Below, one piece after another: positions 30,590-35,659 of a DNA stretch of 35,659 nucleotides. The stretch's first letter is position 1; each line of letters starts with the position of its first letter. The notes beneath the pieces are model-generated. The model searched no databases and had not been told where the DNA came from. It saw nothing but the letters and a program-made list of their open reading frames with translations. The stretch is from contig NZ_RSAJ01000018.1 of the NCBI RefSeq assembly GCF_003933965.1, positions 1-35,659 of the forward strand, written 5' to 3'. The position numbers and the translations under genes were made by a program. This stretch comes from Streptomyces sp. RP5T (GTDB taxonomy: Bacteria > Actinomycetota > Actinomycetes > Streptomycetales > Streptomycetaceae).

Positions 30590-32302
30590 ATGAACCTTCG
30601 CAGCGCGCAGTGGTACGCGGGACAGGACCGCAACGCCTACATCCACCGGGCCTGGATGCGCCGCGGCGTCCCGGCCGACGCCTTCACCGGCCGGCCCCAG
30701 ATCGCCATCGCCAACACCGCCTCCGACCTCACCCCCTGCAACGCCCACCTGGACGAGGTGGCCAGGTCCGTGCGCGACGGCGTGTACGAGGCGGGCGGTA
30801 TCCCCCTCGACCTGCCCGTGGTGTCGCTGGGCGAGACCAACGTGCGGCCCACGGCCATGCTCTGGCGCAACATGGCGGCGATGTCCACGGAGGAGATGCT
30901 GCGGGCCAACCCGCTGGACGGAGTGGTCCTGCTGGGCGGCTGCGACAAGACGATCCCCTCGCTGCTGATGGCCGCCGCCTCCGTGGACCTGCCCGCGGTG
31001 GTGGTGCCCGGCGGGCCCATGCTGACCGGCACCTTCCGCGGCACCCCGCTCGGCTGCGGCACCGACGTGTGGCGGCTGTCGGAGGAGGTCCGCGCCGGGA
31101 CGCTGTCCCAGGAGGACTTCACCCGCTCCGAGTCGTCGATGATCCGCAGCCGCGGGCACTGCAACACCATGGGCACCGCCTCCACCATGGCGCTGGTCGC
31201 CGAGGCGCTGGGCACGGTCGTCCCCGGCGTGGCCGGCACGCCCGCTCCGGACAGCCGGCTGCTGGAGGCCGCGCACGGCACCGGACGGCTCGCGGTGGAG
31301 CTGGTGTCCGGCGACCGCCGCCCGAGCACCTTCCTGACCAAGGGGTCCTTCCACAACGCGATCGTGGCGCTGGCCGCGATCGGCGGCTCCACCAACGCCG
31401 TCGTCCATCTCCTCGCCATCGCGGGCCGGCTGGGCGTCGAGCTGACCCTCGACGACTTCGACCGCATCGGCTCCCGGGTTCCGGTCCTGGTGGACCTCCA
31501 GCCCGCCGGACGCTTCCTCATGGAGGACTTCCACCGCGCCGGCGGACTGCTCGCCGTGCTGCGCGAGGTCGCCGACCTCCTGGACCCCGACGCGCTCACC
31601 GTGACCGGAAAGCCCCTGGTGGACCATCTCGCCGATGCACCGATCTGGGACGCCGAGGTGATCAGGACCCGGGCCCGCCCACTCGTCGAGGAGGGCGGGA
31701 TCGCCGTCCTGCGCGGCAGCCTCGCCCCCGACGGGGCCCTGATCAAACCCGCGGCCGCATCGGCGCACCTGCTGCGCCACCGGGGCCGGGCGGTCGTCTT
31801 CGACAGCATCGAGGACTTCCACGCCCGCGTCGACGACCCGGACCTGGACGTCGACGCCGACTCCGTCCTGGTCCTGCGCGGCTGCGGCCCCAAGGGCTAC
31901 CCGGGCATGCCCGAGGTGGCCAACATGCCGCTGCCCACCAAGCTGTTGGAGCAGGGGGTGCGGGACATGGTGCGGATCTGCGACGGCCGGATGAGCGGAA
32001 CGGCGTACGGCACCGTCGTCCTGCACGTGGCCCCGGAGGCGGCGGCGGGCGGCCCGCTCGCCCTCGTCCGGACCGGCGACGTCATCAGCCTCGACGTGGA
32101 GGCCCGCCGCATCGACCTGGAGGTGCCCGCGGAGGAACTGGCCGCCCGCACCCCGAACGCGGCCACCCTGGAGGGCTTCGCGAACCCGGCGCGCGGCTGG
32201 GAGCGGCTGTACGTCGACCATGTCCAACAGGCGAACCAGGGTGCGGACCTGGACTTCCTCGTCGGCTCCAGTGGCTCGGAGGTCAGCCGCGAGTCGCACT
32301 GA
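30590..32302 (+). CDS. IlvD/Edd-family dehydratase, sugar-acid type
   Basis: A 570-residue iron-sulfur dehydratase. The cluster-binding cysteines are in LTPCNAHLDE (Cys50), LLGGCDKTIPS (Cys118) and RGHCNTMGTASTM (Cys191); other family stretches are VSLGETNVRPT, AAIGGSTNAVVHLLA, YPGMPEVANMPLP and ICDGRMSGTAYGTVVLH. It resembles arabinonate/xylonate-type members more than biosynthetic IlvD, in its sequence start (RSAQWYAGQDRNAYIHRAWM) and in its neighbours: an IclR regulator and a zinc dehydrogenase. It would convert an aldonic acid to a 2-keto-3-deoxy acid. ATG 30590 has GGAAAGAG upstream; the longer open frame to 29948 is a shadow of the IclR gene. A perfect hairpin terminator follows. The exact substrate is unknown. 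Confidence 0.9.
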   Translation: MNLRSAQWYAGQDRNAYIHRAWMRRGVPADAFTGRPQIAIANTASDLTPCNAHLDEVARSVRDGVYEAGGIPLDLPVVSLGETNVRPTAMLWRNMAAMSTEEMLRANPLDGVVLLGGCDKTIPSLLMAAASVDLPAVVVPGGPMLTGTFRGTPLGCGTDVWRLSEEVRAGTLSQEDFTRSESSMIRSRGHCNTMGTASTMALVAEALGTVVPGVAGTPAPDSRLLEAAHGTGRLAVELVSGDRRPSTFLTKGSFHNAIVALAAIGGSTNAVVHLLAIAGRLGVELTLDDFDRIGSRVPVLVDLQPAGRFLMEDFHRAGGLLAVLREVADLLDPDALTVTGKPLVDHLADAPIWDAEVIRTRARPLVEEGGIAVLRGSLAPDGALIKPAAASAHLLRHRGRAVVFDSIEDFHARVDDPDLDVDADSVLVLRGCGPKGYPGMPEVANMPLPTKLLEQGVRDMVRICDGRMSGTAYGTVVLHVAPEAAAGGPLALVRTGDVISLDVEARRIDLEVPAEELAARTPNAATLEGFANPARGWERLYVDHVQQANQGADLDFLVGSSGSEVSRESH

Positions 32303-32309
32303 CCCGTCC

Positions 32310-32339
32310 GAGGTGGGCGGGGCCCGCCCCGCCCACCTC
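32310..32339 (+). terminator. Strong hairpin terminator after the dehydratase
   Basis: A perfect 14-bp inverted repeat, GAGGTGGGCGGGGC and its complement, spans 32310-32323 and 32326-32339, beginning 8 bases after the dehydratase stop. No T-tract follows. This is typical of Streptomyces factor-independent terminators. Confidence 0.85.
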
Positions 32340-32606
32340 GTGGACGCCCCCTTGACGTGCGCCCCGGGCCGGTCGGCGCTCCGGACGGGAACCCTAGTGA
32401 ACAGGTAGGGAAACATGGGGTGTGTCGCACCGGCCACCGGCCGAGAGACCCGTACACTCCCGCCTTCACCTCTTCTCGATCCTGGACCGGGCCGCGCACA
32501 CCGCCCGCACCTCCTGACCGTTCCGTGTGCGTGATCCTCGACGCGGCGCGGGCGTCCCGGGCGCCCCGGTCGGGCCGGACGATCCGAGCGTGGCCGGTCC
32601 CGTGCC
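32340..32606. other. Gap between the dehydratase terminator and the GNAT gene
   Basis: After the hairpin, this stretch before the acetyltransferase has no large gene. It has a TTGACG hexamer (32352-32357) without a -10 match at normal spacing, a CCCTA/TAGGG inverted pair (32392-32396, 32406-32410) around a Shine-Dalgarno-like AGGTAGGG, and a small ORF (32415-32534). No clear promoter for the acetyltransferase was found. Confidence 0.4.
32415..32534 (+). CDS. Possible 39-residue small ORF
   Basis: An ATG-started frame of 39 codons plus stop, beginning MGCVAPATGRE. A good Shine-Dalgarno-like AGGTAGGG (32403-32410) ends four bases upstream, and its TAGGG half could pair with CCCTA at 32392-32396, which would hide the site. 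The peptide is Pro/Arg-rich with no known domain or membrane segment. Codon use is not typical of the neighbouring genes, so it may well be non-coding. Included because of the good ribosome site. Confidence 0.2.
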   Translation: MGCVAPATGRETRTLPPSPLLDPGPGRAHRPHLLTVPCA

Positions 32607-33062
32607 ATGATCGCCCCCATGGCCGTCCGTATCGACCTCGCCGACGTGCACGACCTCCACCGGGTCCTGGAGGATCACCCCCGCTACTGGGGCGAACGAG
32701 ACCTGCGCGCCCTCCATCTCACCGCGCTGGTGCGGGAGTTCGGCTCGACCTGCCTGGTCGCCCGTGCCGCTGACGGCATCCGCGGCTACCTCATCGGCTT
32801 CGTCACCCCCGACCGCACCGGTTACGTCCACCTGATCGCCACCCGCGACGACGCCCGCGGCACCGGCCTCGGCCGTACCCTCTACGACGCCTTCACCGAG
32901 GCGGCCCGCCGACAGGGCGCGGTCCGGCTCAAGGCCATCACCTCGGTCACCAACGAGGGCTCGGTCGCCTTCCACCGCAGCCTCGGCTTCGACGACCGCG
33001 TGGTGCAGGACTACGACGGCCCCGGCCGCCCCCGAGTCGTGTTCACCCGCGACCTGAACTGA
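32607..33062 (+). CDS. GNAT-family N-acetyltransferase
   Basis: A 151-residue protein with the GNAT fold. The acetyl-CoA-binding motif A is ATRDDARGTGLGRTLYDAFTE, in which the R-G-x-G-L-G loop holds the pyrophosphate, followed by a typical end LKAITSVTNEGSVAFHRSLGF. It probably acetylates an amine of a small molecule or protein; the substrate is not readable. The first ATG (32607) and a second one four codons in (32619) are both possible starts; neither has a clear ribosome binding site, so weak or leaderless translation is likely. It converges on the metalloprotease gene across a shared hairpin. Confidence 0.85.
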   Translation: MIAPMAVRIDLADVHDLHRVLEDHPRYWGERDLRALHLTALVREFGSTCLVARAADGIRGYLIGFVTPDRTGYVHLIATRDDARGTGLGRTLYDAFTEAARRQGAVRLKAITSVTNEGSVAFHRSLGFDDRVVQDYDGPGRPRVVFTRDLN

Positions 33063-33120
33063 GTTCCGCCTCGACCGGGGGAGCGGGCACGAAGCCACCA
33101 GCGCCCCCGAAACGCCGCGT

Positions 33121-33164
33121 GGCCGGCGCTCGTCTCCCTCCCCCGAAGGCGACGAGCACCGGCC
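33121..33164. terminator. Bidirectional terminator between the GNAT and metalloprotease genes
   Basis: Arms of 14 bases (33121-33134 and 33151-33164) form GGCCGGCGCTCGTC against GACGAGCACCGGCC with one mismatch and a 16-base loop. It lies 59 bases after the acetyltransferase stop and 57 bases after the minus-strand protease stop, which suits both transcripts. No T-tract. Confidence 0.65.
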
Positions 33165-33221
33165 ATTCCCCCGGCGCCGGACAGTGGTCCAGCCTCGTCC
33201 GTGTGCGACCCGACTGCGCTG

Positions 33222-34361
33222 TCACCAGCACATGACCGCGGTTTCCCCCGAACCCCACGCGGAGTACAGGCGCACACGGACGAAGTAGCGGCGGCCCTTG
33301 ACGAGACGGGCCCTGATCGTGGCGTTGTGCGGAGTGCCTCCGTCGTCCCGGCCGCAGAGGAAGCGGGGTTCCCCGTCCCGCTCCTCGAAGACCACGACGA
33401 CGGTGTCGCCGTCGCCGAAGGTGCCCACGGTGTAGTCGCGGGTCTCCGGCGGTTCCACGGTGAAATCGGCCTGCCCACCCGGTCCGAGCCCGAGCGGCAC
33501 GGACCGGAAGGGCACCAGCGCCGGCGGCCGGACCTGCTCGGCCGGCGGGTACCAGCGCAGGACGTACTCCTTGTCGGCGGCCGACAGGGTGCCGGGCGGG
33601 TTGAGGCCCCCGCGGTACTGCTCCGGCTCCAGGATGAGCCCCGCCTCGAAGGGATACTCCATGATCGACTGCGGGTCCCAGACGGAGCCGTTGACCTCGT
33701 CCGGGTCCAGCTTGCGCAGGATGTTGAAGAACGTCCGGTCCCGGCTCCAGAAGTTCGGCGGGCCCGCCAGATCGGCGTAGACGGCCTCGTCGTCCCAGTG
33801 GATCCCGGCGAACGGACTCTGGTGCTCGTGCAGCATGCCGAGCGCGTGCCCGATCTCGTGCAGGGCCGTCCCACGCTCCCCGGGCGCGGTCAGGTCCCAA
33901 CCGAAGTTCATGGTGCGGTCGTTCAGTCCGGCCAGGAGCGCGTCCCTGCCCACGGCCGACCAGGAGCCGTCGCCGATCTGGAACCCGATGCGCAGCTCGG
34001 CCTCCGAACGATCACCGACCTCGGTGAACCTCACCCCGATCCCCAGGTCCTGCCACTCCTTGAAGCACTCGCGCACCACGTCCCGCTGCTCCTTGGCGCC
34101 GGCCCACGACACCCGACGCGACTGCCCGGTCCCCGGAACAGGAATGACCGACCCGTCGGTGTCGCCGTCGAAGAAGCAGTAGTGCAGGACCGTGCCGTTG
34201 ACCCACATCCGGCTGCCGCCGATGAGCGCACTCAGCCGCTCGGCGGCCAGCCCCGGTGCGAACGCCGGAGCCGGCTGCTGCGCGAGGGAGCAGTAGCGTG
34301 CGGTCATGGCGTTCAGCGTGCCGTCGACGGCCCCGGGGCGCCTGAGTCGGGGGCTACTCAA
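33222..34361 (-). CDS. Astacin-like (metzincin) zinc metalloprotease, no visible signal peptide
   Basis: A 379-residue metallopeptidase. The zinc site is HEIGHALGMLHEHQSP, with His168, His172 and His178 as ligands and Glu169 as the catalytic base, followed by a Met-turn SIMEYPF; both are of the astacin/M12A type (HExxHxxGxxHE). A further C-terminal region of about 110 residues (from near LVPFRSVPLGLGPG) looks like a beta-rich accessory domain. Astacin-type enzymes are normally secreted, but neither the TTG start used here (34361; upstream AGGG at short spacing) nor the ATG at 34307 (18 codons later, no ribosome site) gives a signal peptide. It may act inside the cell or need another export route. 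It is convergent to the acetyltransferase and divergent from the regulator. Confidence 0.85.
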   Translation of the reverse strand: MSSPRLRRPGAVDGTLNAMTARYCSLAQQPAPAFAPGLAAERLSALIGGSRMWVNGTVLHYCFFDGDTDGSVIPVPGTGQSRRVSWAGAKEQRDVVRECFKEWQDLGIGVRFTEVGDRSEAELRIGFQIGDGSWSAVGRDALLAGLNDRTMNFGWDLTAPGERGTALHEIGHALGMLHEHQSPFAGIHWDDEAVYADLAGPPNFWSRDRTFFNILRKLDPDEVNGSVWDPQSIMEYPFEAGLILEPEQYRGGLNPPGTLSAADKEYVLRWYPPAEQVRPPALVPFRSVPLGLGPGGQADFTVEPPETRDYTVGTFGDGDTVVVVFEERDGEPRFLCGRDDGGTPHNATIRARLVKGRRYFVRVRLYSAWGSGETAVMCW

Positions 34362-34387
34362 GTCGCCCTGTATCAGGACTGAGTAGC
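34353..34387. promoter_or_regulatory. Inverted repeat between the divergent protease and regulator genes
   Basis: An 8-base perfect dyad, GCTACTCA (34353-34360) and TGAGTAGC (34380-34387), with 19 bases between the arms, spans the first codons of the TTG-started protease and the short gap before the regulator at 34403. The arms are suitable as operator half-sites. A TAGCTT -10-like hexamer for the regulator lies just after it (34395-34400). Function inferred. Confidence 0.35.
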
Positions 34388-34402
34388 GGTGCTCTAGCTT
34401 CC

Positions 34403-35659
34403 GTGACGACTTTCGAACGGGACGCGAAGACCCTGGAACTGCCCTGGCCGTTCACCGGGCGCGAGGCCGAACTGGAGCTGGTCCGCGGATCGGTCGCCGG
34501 TGGCCGGCAGGGCATCGTGGTGACCGGCCCCGCGGGGCGGGGCAAGACCCGGCTCGTCACGGAGGCCGTACGCGGGACGGACTGCGCCAGGGTGGCGGGC
34601 ACGCCCGACACCCGCGGGCTCGCCTTCGCCGCCTTCGCGCACCTCCTGCCCGAGTCGGTGTCCCTGCACCGGGCCGTCCAACTCCTGTCGTCCGTAAGGC
34701 TCCTGCTCATCGACGACGCCCATCTGCTGGACGACGCCTCGGCCGCCCTCGTCCACCAGCTCGCGGTGCACGGCCGCACCCGGCTGCTGGTCGTCGCCAC
34801 CGAGGGCGCGCGGACGCCGGGCGCGATCTCCCGGCTGTGGACCGGAGAGCTCCTGCCGCGGCTCGCCCTGGAACCCCTGCCCCGCGAGGAGACCGCGCGA
34901 CTGCTCGCGGCCGGCGCCGACGGCCCGGAAGCCCTCACCGTCAACCGGCTGCACCGCCTGTGCCAGGGTGATCTGCGCCTGCTGCGTGAACTGGTGGACG
35001 CGGTGCGCGAGCGCGGACTTCCGCGCCGGGTACCGGACTCGGACGAGTGGGAGTGGCGCGGCCCGGTCCCCGTCACCGCGACCGTACGCGAGCGCACCGC
35101 GCACCTGCTGGACCGCACCGGTCCCGGTGAGCGGGAGACCCTGGACCGCCTGGCCTTCGGCGAGCCCCTCCCGGCGGACGCCGACACCCTCGACCTCGCC
35201 GCCCTCGAAGGTCTGGAGGCCGAGGGGCTGGTCCACGTCGACGAACAGGGCGCCGTGCACCTCGCCCACCCCCTCCACGGCCCGGTGCTGCGTGCCGCCG
35301 CCGGACGCCTGCGGGCCCGACGCCTGGCCCGCACCCCGGACAGCTGCGCGACCGCCCTGGAGACGGAGACGGCCGCCCTGACGCGGGCGATCGCCGAGTC
35401 GGACGTGCGAGCGGTCCTGGCCCCGGTGGGGGAGTGGCTCGTGGCCGAGTGCGGCGGCATCCCGGCCCGGCACGCCGCCGTACGAGCCCGGTTCGCCCGC
35501 CTGCGAGGCGAGCTGCGTGAGGCCGCGGCCTGGTCCAGGGAGGGCCTGCGCACAACTCCGGGCGACCCGTCCTGCCACCGCGAACACGCCCTGGCCGCAG
35601 CCCAGTCGGGCGCCCCCGAACACCTCCCGAGCACCGCCGCCCCGCACGCCGCCCGGCAC
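34403..35659 (+). CDS. AAA/LuxR-type (LAL-like) regulator, truncated at the window edge
   Basis: The first 419 codons of a large ATP-binding protein that runs off the end of the window with no stop. It starts VTTFERDAKTLELPWPFTGRE, where FTGRE is the usual opening of LAL-family regulators, then the Walker A GPAGRGKTR near residue 50, a Walker B-like LLLIDDAHLL, and further helical, Leu/Arg/Glu-rich repeats. In this family a LuxR helix-turn-helix lies at the far C-terminus, which is outside the window, so the DNA-binding identity is inferred. GTG 34403 has no strong ribosome site but fits the conserved N-terminus. It is divergent to the metalloprotease. Confidence 0.75.
   Translation, partial: MTTFERDAKTLELPWPFTGREAELELVRGSVAGGRQGIVVTGPAGRGKTRLVTEAVRGTDCARVAGTPDTRGLAFAAFAHLLPESVSLHRAVQLLSSVRLLLIDDAHLLDDASAALVHQLAVHGRTRLLVVATEGARTPGAISRLWTGELLPRLALEPLPREETARLLAAGADGPEALTVNRLHRLCQGDLRLLRELVDAVRERGLPRRVPDSDEWEWRGPVPVTATVRERTAHLLDRTGPGERETLDRLAFGEPLPADADTLDLAALEGLEAEGLVHVDEQGAVHLAHPLHGPVLRAAAGRLRARRLARTPDSCATALETETAALTRAIAESDVRAVLAPVGEWLVAECGGIPARHAAVRARFARLRGELREAAAWSREGLRTTPGDPSCHREHALAAAQSGAPEHLPSTAAPHAARH

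Noticed and set aside
32352..32400. TTGACG and CCTAGT as a promoter for the downstream genes
   Set aside because: The two hexamers are about 36 bases apart, far from the usual 16-19, so they cannot form one promoter.

Overview
The window is very GC-rich actinobacterial DNA and most resembles Streptomyces. Third codon positions are strongly G/C biased, GTG and TTG starts are frequent, genes are chained by 4-base ATGA/GTGA overlaps, and terminators are GC hairpins without T-tracts. I saw no in-frame TTA codon in the large operon by eye, so there is no sign of bldA control. No tRNA, rRNA, CRISPR array or insertion sequence was seen.

About three quarters of the window (1-27519) is one rightward gene train for a Wzx/Wzy-type surface or exopolysaccharide. 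It holds a polyprenyl glycosylphosphotransferase that loads the first sugar and an AlgD-type GDP-mannose 6-dehydrogenase. Three glycosyltransferases are present, along with two tandem Wzz-like chain-length proteins, an O-antigen-ligase/Wzy-like protein and a Wzx-like flippase. The rest modify sugars or the polymer: a glutamine amidotransferase of the asparagine-synthase type, a dehydrogenase-Gfo/Idh/MocA fusion, a heparinase II/III-type lyase, a beta-helix lipoprotein, a zinc/SAM C-methyltransferase, a CDP-glucose-type cytidylyltransferase, a PIG-L deacetylase, an SDR epimerase, a DUF4910 aminopeptidase-like protein, a pyruvyl transferase, an RmlC-like epimerase and a class III aminotransferase. 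From memory, unverified here, this order resembles the uncharacterised deoxysugar/glycosyltransferase cluster SCO0381-SCO0401 of S. coelicolor. My reading is a heteropolysaccharide carrying uronic acid (perhaps amidated), a modified nucleotide-activated sugar and pyruvate. The product is not known.

The train ends against a convergent PAP2-family membrane protein (27527-28225, minus), and the likely terminator hairpin lies inside the end of that gene. A 475-base stretch follows with no convincing large gene. It holds a 21-bp tandem repeat and a small ORF coupled to the PAP2 start.

A compact sugar-acid catabolic locus comes next (28701-32302). A zinc alcohol dehydrogenase and an IclR regulator run leftward, and an IlvD/Edd-type dehydratase runs rightward. 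They diverge across 51 bases that contain a candidate operator, and a perfect hairpin terminator follows the dehydratase.

The right end has a small GNAT acetyltransferase, a convergent astacin-like zinc metalloprotease without a visible signal peptide, and the first 419 codons of an AAA/LuxR-type (LAL-like) regulator that runs off the edge. The protease and regulator diverge across an inverted repeat.
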